The notes beneath the pieces were generated by a model. It was not told the origin of the DNA. It made no database searches and worked only from the letters and a program-made list of their open reading frames with translations. A stretch of DNA of 64,000 bases from Bacteroidales bacterium. Lineage in GTDB: Bacteria; Bacteroidota; Bacteroidia; Bacteroidales; UBA932. Shown here in pieces: positions 32,554 through 41,723 of this stretch. The stretch covers positions 1 to 64,000 of the forward strand of contig JAGCXV010000035.1 in NCBI GenBank assembly GCA_017961175.1. Direction: 5' to 3'. The position numbers were made by a program, and so were the translations under genes. Within the stretch, counting starts at the first letter, position 1, and every line of letters starts with the position of its first letter.

Positions 32554-32931
32554 CTAGTCTAATACTCCTGACACTAAAATCACAATCCACATCACGAATC
32601 CCAGGACAGTGCCCCAGACCAGGGTCTTGCGTGTAGCTTCAGACTTACGGTCTGCCTTATCGTAATCCTTTTTCTTGAAGGCAGATGCAGATTGGATTCC
32701 AAAGATTATGGCCAGGATTCCCAGCGGACAGCAGCAGCAAAACATCAGGGCAAGGCTCCACCCTAAATACATAGGCGGCTGAATCTCCTTTACTGGAGCC
32801 GGAGAAGCTTCAAAGTTATATTTTCCGTAATCCGGCTTTGTGCCTTCATGGGGAAGGGAGGCGTGGCAGATCCTGCACTCCTTAAGCCCCGTTTCATTGG
32901 CAGCACCGCATTCCTGGCAATAGATCTTCAT
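32554..32931 (-). CDS. Zinc-ribbon plus CD225/dispanin-like membrane protein
   Basis: A 125-residue protein with an N-terminal zinc ribbon (CQECGAAN then CRICHASLP, residues 5-26), a proline-rich linker and a CD225-like double-helix domain (GWSLALMFCCCCPLGILAIIFGIQSASAF, then a second helix at about 105-124). This layout is common in Bacteroidota; the function is unknown, but CD225 domains associate with membranes and may influence fusion or trafficking in eukaryotes. The run of four cysteines in the first membrane segment is a possible acylation site, by analogy only. Encoded 3 bases after the S9 peptidase. Confidence 0.75.
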   Translation of the reverse strand: MKIYCQECGAANETGLKECRICHASLPHEGTKPDYGKYNFEASPAPVKEIQPPMYLGWSLALMFCCCCPLGILAIIFGIQSASAFKKKDYDKADRKSEATRKTLVWGTVLGFVMWIVILVSGVLD

Positions 32932-32934
32932 TCA

Positions 32935-35361
32935 CTAAAGGTTTTTCTCAGGATAAAGGCTGTCCCACCAGGACGGGTCATCCTTGAGGTATTTCTGGAA
33001 CCAGGCCATAATCGTATTGCTCCACTTGATTCTCTTTGGGTAATCCAGTATCCAGTGGTTCTCTCCCTTCACCTCCACGAAAGCAACCTCACGACCCAGG
33101 ATCTTGAGGGCAGTGAACATCTGGATGCTCTCGATATGAGGCACATTGGTATCTGCGGACCCGTGCAGGAGCAGCAGCGGGGTATGGATCTTGTCAGCAT
33201 TGAAAAGCGGAGACTGGCGGGTGTACATGTCTGGGTTGTTCCAAGGATAGCTCTCGCCGCTGGCAACGTGACCGTAGGAATATCCCCAGTAGCCCTCTCC
33301 CCAATAGCTTGCGATGTTGCTGATTCCGGCGTGTGAAACGGCGCAGGCAAACAGATCCGTCTTGGTCTGGAGGTACTGTGTCATAAAGCCTCCGTAGCTT
33401 GCTCCGATGCAGCCTATCTTGTCCTTGTCCACATATGGATGGCTCTCGCAGAATTTCCCTATTCCCTCAATGATGTCATCGGCGACATAGTCTCCCCAGG
33501 TCTCCACGTGACGGGCGGAGAACTTCTGCCCGAAACCTATCGCTCCGCTCGGCTGCACGACATATACCACATAGCCCAGAGACGCATAGTACTGCTGCGG
33601 ATAACGGCTTTCCAGAGAGCGGGTTGTAGGTGTACAGCCTCCGTAGTAGTTTACTATGAGAGGATATTTCTTCGACGGATCGAATCCCGGAGGCAGATAG
33701 AATCTTCCCTGGATTTCATCGCCGAGGCGGTTGGTAAAGTTCCACGGGTGGCACTCGCCCATTATCACGTCTTCGTACTTCTCAGAAGAGACATCCTCCA
33801 GAAGCACGTCCTGGTCTTTCTTTATGTCTTTTAGATAGAGCTTGGAAGGAGAAGACGCCCCGCCTCCGACATAGCACATCATCTGTCCCTTTTCCGGCAG
33901 GTTCCAGGATGTCACGACTTCAGGAATCTGGGAAAGTTTCCTGTTCTTGCCATTCTTTGGATCAAAGGCATACAAAGTCTTGTATTCGCCTTCTGTGACC
34001 CCGGCATATATCTTCCCGTCCTTGCGGTTCCACGATACTCCGTCAATGGAAGGGTCAAAGTTTTTGGTGATGCATCTTGCAGAACGGCTGGCAATGTCGA
34101 AAATGTACATCTGGATATCGTACATGTTCGGAGTCTGGCCCGGAGTCATGTTGCCGATACCGCCAAAGGTTTCCGGAGAGCCCAGAACCAGAAGGCTCTT
34201 GGCATCAGGAGAAAACATCGCCCTGGAAAGGAATCCGTCGCCGCGGATGATGGTGTCTACAGCCCATGTCTCAAGGTCTACGATGCAGACATCCGTGCTG
34301 TGGGACGGCCTCTTCTGAACCTGGAGGTTTCTCATGCCCACAAGCAGATATCTCGAATCGTCAGAGATATCCATAGGATAAACTGCCTTGCTTCCGAAAG
34401 AAAGCCTTCTGAGACTGCCTGTTTCCAGATCATAGTAGCTCATATAGGTACGGTCTCTCCAGCCCGGCTGCCTGTCGTCAGGATCAAGAATCTGATAGAC
34501 ATTCTCGTCTTCCTTAGGACCTTCAGCCTGTTCTCCGACAATCATGAATTTCATGTTAGGAGCAAGGAAGAGACTCCCCTTGGGAAGATTCTCGGCGACA
34601 AGTTCATCCGGACCACCCACAGTAGCCTTATAAAGCTTGCGGTTGCCGTCTACGGTTTCATACCATGAATATTCGTTTCCGCCGTTCAGCCAGGAAATTC
34701 CACCCTTTTCCCTTATGACCTTTCCCGTAGCGATTTCCTTGAGCTGGGTCTTGCGTGTGGTCTTGGCTTTGCGGTCTGTATCCGAGTAGCTGACAATTAT
34801 ATACTTTCCATCTTCCGAAATGCTGGCATTCCCGAGTTTCTCCCCGTAAAGCACCTCATCCATTCCAAAATAATGCTTCGGAGACAGTGTCCAGGCAATC
34901 TCGCTGTCTGATTTAAGGTTGACAAAGAGCGAATCCTTGCCTTCAGCATCGCTGAGCACCTTTATGTCTATGCGGTGCTGCCTTGGGTCCAGCTTGAGTC
35001 CTTTAAGCGGACTTTCCTTGCCGTCGAGATATGCCTTGTAGTTCCCGGCACCCTTTATTTCCACATCCACCTTCTTGAAATTCAAGTCGTTGATGAAGAA
35101 AGAGAATACCCCGACGCTGCTGCCTTCAGAAGCGGGAATGGCTCCGGCGGCAACTTCCGTTGTCTGCTTGGCCTTCAGCGGAGCCGCATCCATAAGGCTC
35201 TTGCGGTCAAACGCCTTTCCCTTGGCATCCTTGGTCTCGAACAAAGGAGAAGAGACCTTGTAAGGGCCGGCATAATTGAATTTATCTACAGTTGTAACCT
35301 TCTGGGAATAAGAAGCGGACCAGGCCAGAAGGAGGGCCGCAAAAACAAATATCCTCTTCAT
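32935..35361 (-). CDS. Secreted S9 family prolyl oligopeptidase/dipeptidyl peptidase
   Basis: An 808-residue exported serine peptidase. The signal peptide is KRIFVFAALLLAWSASYSQ. The N-terminal ~550 residues form a beta-propeller-like region, and the C-terminal alpha/beta hydrolase domain carries the triad: Ser in GASYGGFM (about residue 655), Asp in HGSADTNVP and His in KGENHWILD. This matches S9 peptidases of the acylaminoacyl/dipeptidyl peptidase IV type that release dipeptides or process oligopeptides in the periplasm. It follows the lipoprotein gene by 2 bases. Confidence 0.92.
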   Translation of the reverse strand: MKRIFVFAALLLAWSASYSQKVTTVDKFNYAGPYKVSSPLFETKDAKGKAFDRKSLMDAAPLKAKQTTEVAAGAIPASEGSSVGVFSFFINDLNFKKVDVEIKGAGNYKAYLDGKESPLKGLKLDPRQHRIDIKVLSDAEGKDSLFVNLKSDSEIAWTLSPKHYFGMDEVLYGEKLGNASISEDGKYIIVSYSDTDRKAKTTRKTQLKEIATGKVIREKGGISWLNGGNEYSWYETVDGNRKLYKATVGGPDELVAENLPKGSLFLAPNMKFMIVGEQAEGPKEDENVYQILDPDDRQPGWRDRTYMSYYDLETGSLRRLSFGSKAVYPMDISDDSRYLLVGMRNLQVQKRPSHSTDVCIVDLETWAVDTIIRGDGFLSRAMFSPDAKSLLVLGSPETFGGIGNMTPGQTPNMYDIQMYIFDIASRSARCITKNFDPSIDGVSWNRKDGKIYAGVTEGEYKTLYAFDPKNGKNRKLSQIPEVVTSWNLPEKGQMMCYVGGGASSPSKLYLKDIKKDQDVLLEDVSSEKYEDVIMGECHPWNFTNRLGDEIQGRFYLPPGFDPSKKYPLIVNYYGGCTPTTRSLESRYPQQYYASLGYVVYVVQPSGAIGFGQKFSARHVETWGDYVADDIIEGIGKFCESHPYVDKDKIGCIGASYGGFMTQYLQTKTDLFACAVSHAGISNIASYWGEGYWGYSYGHVASGESYPWNNPDMYTRQSPLFNADKIHTPLLLLHGSADTNVPHIESIQMFTALKILGREVAFVEVKGENHWILDYPKRIKWSNTIMAWFQKYLKDDPSWWDSLYPEKNL

Positions 35362-35363
35362 CT

Positions 35364-35912
35364 CTATTGCTTATTCTCTTTCTGTTCCTCAATGAAACCT
35401 TCCGCCTCCTGGCTTTCAAGAATGTCTACAGAATCCTCCAGAGACGGATCTCTTTTCCAGAGGATATCGTCTATATACCACTCGTCCCCGTCAAAAACCA
35501 GAAGAAGTGTGTAGTCTATGTTGTAGCAAGGAGGATCTACATAATTCAGGTCCGCCTCCGCAGTGCGTTCTCCTGTTATACGAACATCCTTAAGACTGAC
35601 CACTCTCTTTGTGGAATCCTCGCAGCAAACGTCAAACACCTTTCCTGTCCAGTTGAATCCCATATAACCGGAAAGTGCATTCTCTTCGGCCTCCTTCACC
35701 CTCTTGTAGATGTCAAGGATCTTGGCTGTAAAGAGTTTGGGCATATCTGCATCCATAATTGGATTGCATTTCATCATATTTTCCACCCTCTGCTTTACAT
35801 AGTCAGCCGTCTGTTTGCTCTCATCCTGAGCAGGCTGTTTATTGTTCTTGCAGGAATAAACGCAGGCAGCCAGGCAAAAAGCCGCAACTGCCAAGAATTT
35901 TGTTGCTTTCAT
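35364..35912 (-). CDS. Hypothetical lipoprotein, 182 aa
   Basis: The first 21 residues form a lipoprotein signal with the lipobox VYSC (Cys21), followed by KNNKQ. The mature domain has a helical start and a beta-rich core (VVSLKDVRITGERTAEADL, then DYTLLLVFDGDEWYIDDI), reminiscent of the DUF3828/NTF2-like fold in which a small domain packs a WYIDDI strand. No catalytic residues are evident. It heads the operon with the S9 peptidase and could be its periplasmic partner; that is inference only. Confidence 0.7.
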   Translation of the reverse strand: MKATKFLAVAAFCLAACVYSCKNNKQPAQDESKQTADYVKQRVENMMKCNPIMDADMPKLFTAKILDIYKRVKEAEENALSGYMGFNWTGKVFDVCCEDSTKRVVSLKDVRITGERTAEADLNYVDPPCYNIDYTLLLVFDGDEWYIDDILWKRDPSLEDSVDILESQEAEGFIEEQKENKQ

Positions 35913-35940
35913 AACGATTCGGATATTTTCTGCAATTTAG

Positions 35941-35948
35941 CAAAACTA
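35941..35948 (-). promoter_or_regulatory. -7 element for the lipoprotein/S9 peptidase operon
   Basis: The minus strand reads TAGTTTTG, an exact TAnnTTTG match 28 bases before the lipoprotein start. Confidence 0.45.
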
Positions 35949-35955
35949 TTTGAAT

Positions 35956-35963
35956 TATCTTTG
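35956..35963 (+). promoter_or_regulatory. -7 element for the metallophosphoesterase pair
   Basis: TATCTTTG on the plus strand, 20 bases before the ATG at 35984. Its place argues against an in-frame start at 35966. Only 7 bases separate it from the divergent element at 35941-35948. Confidence 0.5.
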
Positions 35964-35983
35964 AGTTGAAAATCCTCAGCGAT

Positions 35984-37306
35984 ATGAAAAGACAATTCAT
36001 AGTTGCAATACTATTCTTTTCCGCCCTTCTTCTGTCGGGCCCGGCCTCCTTTTCCCAATCAGGCAAAGGAGACATTCCTGTCGTTCCAGACTCTTCCGGC
36101 ATTCATATCTTCAGCGTAAACACCTGCCCGGGAGAAGACTGCTCCACACAGATGAATGTAAGCTTCGCAGCGGACAAGGATATCACCGAATGCTATGTCT
36201 ACCTGGTTTCCAGCCGCAAGAGGCGCTCCGTCGGAGGCTACAGGCTAATTCCCTCGGAAGCAACTCTTTGCATGGTGTATGACAGCATATATTCCAAGAA
36301 GGCCAACGGGGAGAATTTCTATGAGGATGCCGTCTTCCACAAGTTCAGCTGCTCCTTCACCAACCTGAAACCGGACACCCGTTATGACTACTGGATTGTG
36401 GCAGCATATAAAGACGAATACGAGATCCAGCGCTATGTATCTTCAAAGACCTATACCTTCACTACGGCAGGAAGGAAAGAATGGAGCGCCTGCATCATCT
36501 CGGATTTCCATAGCTACCCGCCTCTTCCGAAAAGGCTCGTCAGTGCGATGAATATGGTGGAGACCGTAAACACCTATGCCAAAGAGCACAGCAAGAGAGG
36601 ATTCGACTGGGTGCTTCACCTCGGAGACGTGTGCGCCTGGGGCGGCAGCTGGTCTTTCTGGAAGGAAATGTACAGCCAGGATGCCTTCAGGAACTATATG
36701 TGGGCGGGCCTGAACGGCAACCACGACAACATGTCAAGGAAATACCAGCTGACGAACAATTATTTCCGCTACGCCACCGCCAACCCTCTGAACGGATATG
36801 AGGGAGAGGAAGGCGTCTGCTACCATTTCACCTACGGGAACGTTCTGTTCGTGATGCTCAACAGCGAGAGCATGAGAGACAGCACCGGGCTCGCCAAGGC
36901 CCAGGAGTGGGCCCGGGGCGTGCTGAAATCCAGCAATGCCAGGTTCAAGGTAGTGTGCGAACATTACCAGTGGTTTTTCGGGGAGAACGGCAAGACCAGC
37001 CAGATGAGGCGGTGGAAAGACCTCTTTGAAGAATGCGGGGTGGACCTTGCCCTCGGAGCCAACAATCACATCTATGTAAGAAGCCAGAATCTGCCTACAC
37101 TATATGTCCAGACACCTTCCTCGGATAACGAGAGAGGAGTGGAAATGAAAGAACTGGAGTACAACCAGGACATAATTGCAAAGCGCTGGACAGAAGGAGG
37201 AAGGACTATCGGAGCCATGCTTATGGAAGTGGACAGGAACTCCATCTCCCTCACCCTTCTGGACCGTAACGGAACAGTGCAGGATTTTGTCGTGATTAAG
37301 AAATGA
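35984..37306 (+). CDS. Secreted metallophosphoesterase (calcineurin-like), paralog 1
   Basis: A 440-residue exported protein with signal peptide KRQFIVAILFFSALLLSGPASFS. An N-terminal fibronectin/PAP-like domain (about 30-150, with CPGEDCSTQMNVSF) precedes the calcineurin-like domain. Metal motifs are SDFHSYPP (DxH), LHLGDV (GDxx), LNGNHDN (GNHD), CEHYQW and a final NNHIYVRS where purple acid phosphatases have GHVH. It would hydrolyse phosphomono- or diesters in the periplasm. It is 4 bases overlapped with, and closely similar to, the next gene. The substrate is unknown. Confidence 0.85.
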   Translation: MKRQFIVAILFFSALLLSGPASFSQSGKGDIPVVPDSSGIHIFSVNTCPGEDCSTQMNVSFAADKDITECYVYLVSSRKRRSVGGYRLIPSEATLCMVYDSIYSKKANGENFYEDAVFHKFSCSFTNLKPDTRYDYWIVAAYKDEYEIQRYVSSKTYTFTTAGRKEWSACIISDFHSYPPLPKRLVSAMNMVETVNTYAKEHSKRGFDWVLHLGDVCAWGGSWSFWKEMYSQDAFRNYMWAGLNGNHDNMSRKYQLTNNYFRYATANPLNGYEGEEGVCYHFTYGNVLFVMLNSESMRDSTGLAKAQEWARGVLKSSNARFKVVCEHYQWFFGENGKTSQMRRWKDLFEECGVDLALGANNHIYVRSQNLPTLYVQTPSSDNERGVEMKELEYNQDIIAKRWTEGGRTIGAMLMEVDRNSISLTLLDRNGTVQDFVVIKK

Positions 37307-38652
37307 AAAAGATACTTTTAGTCTGCATAGGCGGATTGCTTCTGGCTGCCTGTTCAAAGGGTTCTTTGGATACGCCTGAGGAAAGCATTACACCGCCCAA
37401 GAAAGACACTGTATATGTCAATCTGCCAAAGGATTCCTGCAACAATTACTTCTACAGTGTAAACACCTGCCCTGGAGAATTGTGCTCATCCGAGATAAAT
37501 GTAAGCTGGGGCGTAAGACTGAATACGGAATACTGTATCGTTTACCTGATGGATGAAACGGGCAAGATTCTCAAGCAGACCAAACTTCCGGCCTCAAAGG
37601 CGGAAAAGTGTACGGTTTATGACGGCATATATTCCAAGAAGGCTAATGGAGACAATTTCTACGAAAGCGCCAGATTCCTCAAATACAATTACACCCTTAC
37701 ACCTTTATCCCCTGACAAGAAATACTCATACCGCATAACCTCGCACTGGATTGATTCACAAGGACGTAAAATAAGTGCCACTTCCGATACCTACCACTTC
37801 AGGACCGCCGGGGCAGACAGATGGAATGCCTGCATAATTTCCGATTTCCACAGTTACCCGCCACTTCCGGGCAGGCTTTCCTCGGCGATGAAAATGGTGG
37901 AAACCGTCAACAATTACTCAACCGGTAAAAACGGAAAGGGCTTTGACTGGGTACTGCATCTGGGAGACGTCGTAGCCTGGGGAGGCAGCTGGTCTTTCTG
38001 GAACATAATGTACCGCGAGAAGCCTTTCAAGAACTGGATGTGGGCCGGCCTTAACGGCAATCACGACAATATGACCAGGCAGAGCGATTACAGCAACAAG
38101 TTTTTCAAATACGCTACGGCCAATCCTCTGAACGGATACCAGGGAGAAGAAGGTGTCTGCTACAGTTTCACATACGGTAACACTCTGTTTGTGATGCTCA
38201 ACAACGAGGATATGGGAACCAGCGCAGGACTGGAAAAAGCGCAGGCTTGGGTACGTCAGACCCTCAACCGCAGCACTGCCAGATTCAAGGTTGTATGCGA
38301 ACACTACCAGTGGTTCTACGGATCCACCGGAAGCACTTCACAGTATTCCAGATGGAAAGATCTGTTTGACGAGTGCGGAGTGGACCTGGCGCTTGGCGCC
38401 AACAACCATATCTATGTAAGAAGCCACAAGCTCAATAACACGGTATATATCCAGACTCCATCGTCCGACAATGAGAGAGGACAGGATTCTATCGGGGAAC
38501 TGGAATACAATCAGGATAAGATTGCTTTCAGATGGAATGAGGGGCCTAAAACCATTGGAGCCCTTCTGATGGATGTTGACAATAATAAGATAACCATTAC
38601 GCTTCTCGACAGAAACGCCCAGGCTTTGGACAATGTCACGATAAGCAAATGA
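37303..38652 (+). CDS. Lipoprotein metallophosphoesterase, paralog 2
   Basis: A 449-residue tandem paralog of the preceding gene, sharing all motifs (SDFHSYPPLP, LNGNHDNM, CEHYQWFYG, NNHIYVRS, TPSSDNERG) and the same domain order. The difference is the N-terminus: a lipoprotein signal with lipobox LAAC (Cys17) instead of a cleavable signal peptide, followed by a Pro/Lys-rich tether. So one enzyme is free in the periplasm and the other is anchored to a membrane. The ATG overlaps the upstream stop by 4 bases. The stop lies 4 bases from the convergent TPR gene. Confidence 0.87.
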   Translation: MKKILLVCIGGLLLAACSKGSLDTPEESITPPKKDTVYVNLPKDSCNNYFYSVNTCPGELCSSEINVSWGVRLNTEYCIVYLMDETGKILKQTKLPASKAEKCTVYDGIYSKKANGDNFYESARFLKYNYTLTPLSPDKKYSYRITSHWIDSQGRKISATSDTYHFRTAGADRWNACIISDFHSYPPLPGRLSSAMKMVETVNNYSTGKNGKGFDWVLHLGDVVAWGGSWSFWNIMYREKPFKNWMWAGLNGNHDNMTRQSDYSNKFFKYATANPLNGYQGEEGVCYSFTYGNTLFVMLNNEDMGTSAGLEKAQAWVRQTLNRSTARFKVVCEHYQWFYGSTGSTSQYSRWKDLFDECGVDLALGANNHIYVRSHKLNNTVYIQTPSSDNERGQDSIGELEYNQDKIAFRWNEGPKTIGALLMDVDNNKITITLLDRNAQALDNVTISK

Positions 38653-38656
38653 GGGA

Positions 38657-40693
38657 TTACTGCTGCTTCTTGATGCAGTATTTGCTGATTACGCTGTAGG
38701 CTTCAGGCACTCCCAATTCTCCGGCCTTGCTCATATCCAGGCATCCCTTCTCGCTGTCTTTCAGATAGATCAGCACAAGACCTCTATTATAATAAGCCTC
38801 AGATAACGCCGGATAAAGCTGGATTGCCTTTGTGTATTGGAGGATAGCTTCCGGAAGGTCTGAAGACAGGGTGTAAAGGTTTCCGAGATTGTAGTATGAG
38901 TACGGGAACTCCGGCATAAGGGCCACAGCCTTCTTCATATCGTGGATTGCAGCCGTGTAGTCATAAGTCGAGCGGTTCTCGTTCACCCTCGCCCTTGCCG
39001 TACGGGAGTTATCCAGACTAAGCACCTGAACGTTCTGCTCCATCGATGAAATGAAGTCTATCATCTCCGCCTGCAGGCTTCCGCGGTTTATGTAGAAGAA
39101 CGGATTCTCCGGCTGCAGGCTTACGGCCTTGTCATAATCTCCCAGAGCCTCGTTGTAGCGGTTCTGGGAATCGTTTGCCAAAGCCCTTGAGAAATAGACG
39201 AGTGCGTCGATGGCCTCCTGGCGCTCCTCCATCTTTGCAATGACTCTTGAAAGTGAATCCCTCTGCCTCTTCTGGAAAGGATCAAGTTCCTGAGCGTCGT
39301 ATGAGTGCCTTACAGCCTCAAGATTCGAAGCAACCGGTAGATCCTCTATGAAAATCTCCATCTTCAAGGACTCGTACCTTCCGTCCATAGCCCTCTTCTC
39401 AGGCCTCTGCTCTGCAAGGTTGAACTTGAACAGAGGTTTAAGCTGGATGTCCACATCCCTGTACTGGAGAAGCTCGTTGTTGGAGAAATCTCTCTTGGCA
39501 AAGTCGCTCTCCAGGGAAATCATCTGGTCAAACCTCTTTGTGGTATCAGCAAATATCTGGGCGGAAACGGAATCCCTTGTCTTGTAACGGTATTCCTTGA
39601 CTTTCTCCTTTGCAATCTCCTCATCCCTCCTGGCGGAATTGTACTGCCCCAGGCGGGCCTTTGCGTATGCCCTGTTCATATAGGCCTTTGCAAAATCAGG
39701 ATAGAGGTTGATGCACTGGGAATAGTCGTCCATTGCGTCCCTGAAACGGTTCATCTGGAGAAATACCGCAGCACGGTTGAAATATGCCAGCACGTTCTGC
39801 GGATTTACGGCAATCACCCTGTCATAATCGTCCAGAGCATTGTCATAATCCCCTATCTGCGAGCGAATCAGAGCCCTGTTGTAAAGAGTCAGAGCATTGC
39901 CAGGTTCATAGAGCAGCACCTTGTTCAGATCATCCAAAGCACCGTTAATGTCTTTCTTCTCGTAAAGGATTATGGCGCGGTTGAAGTACGCGAATGTATT
40001 TGCCGTATCCAGCCTGAGTGCAAGATCCAGATCCTTCAGCGCCAGGGTATCTTTTCCCTGCATAAAGTAAATCCTGGATCTTCTTATATATCCTTCCGGA
40101 TCGCTGATGTTCAGGCTTATGGCCTTGTTGTAATCGTCCAGGGCCTTCAGTGTATCTCCAAGGAATGTATAGGCAGCGCCCCTGTTAAGGTAGGCATCCG
40201 GCTCGTTCCCTTCCTGGCGGATGAACTTGTTGAAGTCCTCCACCGCCTTGTCGAACTGCTGGCTAAGGAAATAGGTCACACCCCTGCTGAAATAAAGGCC
40301 CGTGTAGCTCGGCCTCAGATCCACCGCCTCTTCCAGATCTTTAAGCGCCGCCTCGTATTTTCCAGTACGGCTCAGCGTGATGGCCCTGTAATGGTATGCA
40401 GGAGTATATAGAGGATTGAGGCTCAGCGATTTGTCAAAGTCCCGCTCAGCCCCTATGAAATCACCGAGATTGTACTTTGCTATGCCCCTGAAAAAGTACG
40501 CGTCGTACAGCGTGGAATCTATCCTGATAAGGGTGTTGAAGTTGTCTGTAGCGGAGGAATATTTACCGTCTATCAGCAGCTGCCTTCCCCTTAAGAAGAA
40601 CTGGTCTATGTCATATTGCGCAAAACCCTTGGCCGGCGCCAGGCTTGCCAGCACCCAAAGTACAAGAGCTATCGCTAAACTTCTTTTCATCAT
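38657..40693 (-). CDS. Large secreted TPR-repeat protein
   Basis: A 678-residue exported protein with a signal peptide (KRSLAIALVLWVLASLAPAKGFA) followed by about nine to ten tandem tetratricopeptide units (repeated AYFNRA, YDNALDDYDRAI-type signatures up to ~residue 350). A ~200-residue non-TPR insert rich in charged residues comes next, and then further TPR units to the C-terminus. Such proteins scaffold complexes in the periplasm or at the outer membrane; the partner is unknown. ATGs at 40702, 40693 and 40690 are all in frame; 40693 keeps a -7 element at a usual distance. Confidence 0.85.
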   Translation of the reverse strand: MMKRSLAIALVLWVLASLAPAKGFAQYDIDQFFLRGRQLLIDGKYSSATDNFNTLIRIDSTLYDAYFFRGIAKYNLGDFIGAERDFDKSLSLNPLYTPAYHYRAITLSRTGKYEAALKDLEEAVDLRPSYTGLYFSRGVTYFLSQQFDKAVEDFNKFIRQEGNEPDAYLNRGAAYTFLGDTLKALDDYNKAISLNISDPEGYIRRSRIYFMQGKDTLALKDLDLALRLDTANTFAYFNRAIILYEKKDINGALDDLNKVLLYEPGNALTLYNRALIRSQIGDYDNALDDYDRVIAVNPQNVLAYFNRAAVFLQMNRFRDAMDDYSQCINLYPDFAKAYMNRAYAKARLGQYNSARRDEEIAKEKVKEYRYKTRDSVSAQIFADTTKRFDQMISLESDFAKRDFSNNELLQYRDVDIQLKPLFKFNLAEQRPEKRAMDGRYESLKMEIFIEDLPVASNLEAVRHSYDAQELDPFQKRQRDSLSRVIAKMEERQEAIDALVYFSRALANDSQNRYNEALGDYDKAVSLQPENPFFYINRGSLQAEMIDFISSMEQNVQVLSLDNSRTARARVNENRSTYDYTAAIHDMKKAVALMPEFPYSYYNLGNLYTLSSDLPEAILQYTKAIQLYPALSEAYYNRGLVLIYLKDSEKGCLDMSKAGELGVPEAYSVISKYCIKKQQ

Positions 40694-40707
40694 ATGGGAC
40701 ATCCTTA

Positions 40708-40715
40708 CAAAGATA
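40708..40715 (-). promoter_or_regulatory. -7 element for the TPR gene
   Basis: The minus strand reads TATCTTTG, a consensus match 5 bases before an ATG at 40702 and 14 bases before the preferred ATG at 40693. Confidence 0.5.
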
Positions 40716-40738
40716 ATGCTAATCGCGGAAAAAAGTCA

Positions 40739-40746
40739 TAACTTTG
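40739..40746 (+). promoter_or_regulatory. -7 element 6 bases before the M28 peptidase start
   Basis: TAACTTTG on the plus strand, then TCAATT and the ATG at 40753; the layout is almost identical to that before the DJ-1-like gene at 8248. Confidence 0.5.
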
Positions 40747-40752
40747 TCAATT

Positions 40753-41718
40753 ATGCAATCTATGTGCAGAAATACGGTTTTCACTCTTGTGGTTTTGGCC
40801 GGGATGATTCTTCTGGCCGGGAGACTTTTTGCACAGGACCGGATTTCAAAGCAAAGCCTGAAAAATACGGTGGTTGCACTTACGGATGCGGATCTGAAGG
40901 GAAGGGAAAGCGGTACAAAGGAAGCAAAATACGCTCTCAGCGTAATCACGGATTCTTTCTATGACAGCGGAATAAGCAAGAAGGGTGAGTCTTATCTCTA
41001 TGGTTTCTGGTACTGGAAAGGTTTTGAAAAGGCATTGGGTATCAATGTAATCGGAATGATACCTGCAGATTCTTCCGTGGAGAATCCGAAGACTGTGGTA
41101 ATCGGAGCGCACTATGACCATCTGGGAGTTCTGGGCGGAAGGATTTATCCAGGTGCAGACAACAACGCATCTGGAGTGGCGGCTATGATAGAGATAGGAA
41201 AAGCATTGGTTGCCTTGAGAAATTCCGGATCCGTTTTCAGGCAAAACATACTGCTGGTTGCATTTGACGGCAAGGAGCAGGACTACCTTGGAAGCACAAG
41301 ATTCCTTTCGGAACAGATTGATCCTTCATCTGTTTCGCTGATGATAAATCTGGACCAGATAGGAACCACACTTGCACCACCGAAGGCTGCGGAAACCGGA
41401 GGGTTGCTTCCAAAGAACTATCTCCTTGTACTGGGAGCGGATGAAGAAATGGAGAAGGTTTTTAATAATTGCAATACCGGTGATGACAGCCTTGTCCTGG
41501 ACTTCTCATATTACGGGAACAGGAAGGTGTATGACATCATAAACGGTATGGGAGACCAGACTGTATTCCGCGGTTATGGAATACCTTCTATCCTGATAAC
41601 AAGCGGAATACACAAGCACACAAACAAGACCACGGATACGGTGGATATAGTAAACTTCAATGCCCTGACTCAGCGATGCAGGTTCCTGCTGAAGGTTATC
41701 TGTAAAATAGTGAACTAG
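40753..41718 (+). CDS. M28 family metallopeptidase-like protein with altered catalytic glutamate
   Basis: A 321-residue exported protein (signal segment TVFTLVVLAGMILLAGRLFAQ) of the M28 di-zinc aminopeptidase fold. The zinc ligands are visible: His120 in GAHYDH, Asp136 in GADNNASG, Glu175, Asp201 in NLDQIG and a late His in GIHKH. The general-base glutamate that normally precedes the metal Glu (GEE) is Lys174 here (DGKEQ), so ordinary peptidase activity is doubtful. Length and fold otherwise fit the family. It starts an operon with uvrB (5-base gap), an unusual partner for a secreted protein. Confidence 0.85.
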   Translation: MQSMCRNTVFTLVVLAGMILLAGRLFAQDRISKQSLKNTVVALTDADLKGRESGTKEAKYALSVITDSFYDSGISKKGESYLYGFWYWKGFEKALGINVIGMIPADSSVENPKTVVIGAHYDHLGVLGGRIYPGADNNASGVAAMIEIGKALVALRNSGSVFRQNILLVAFDGKEQDYLGSTRFLSEQIDPSSVSLMINLDQIGTTLAPPKAAETGGLLPKNYLLVLGADEEMEKVFNNCNTGDDSLVLDFSYYGNRKVYDIINGMGDQTVFRGYGIPSILITSGIHKHTNKTTDTVDIVNFNALTQRCRFLLKVICKIVN

Positions 41719-41723
41719 GAAAG

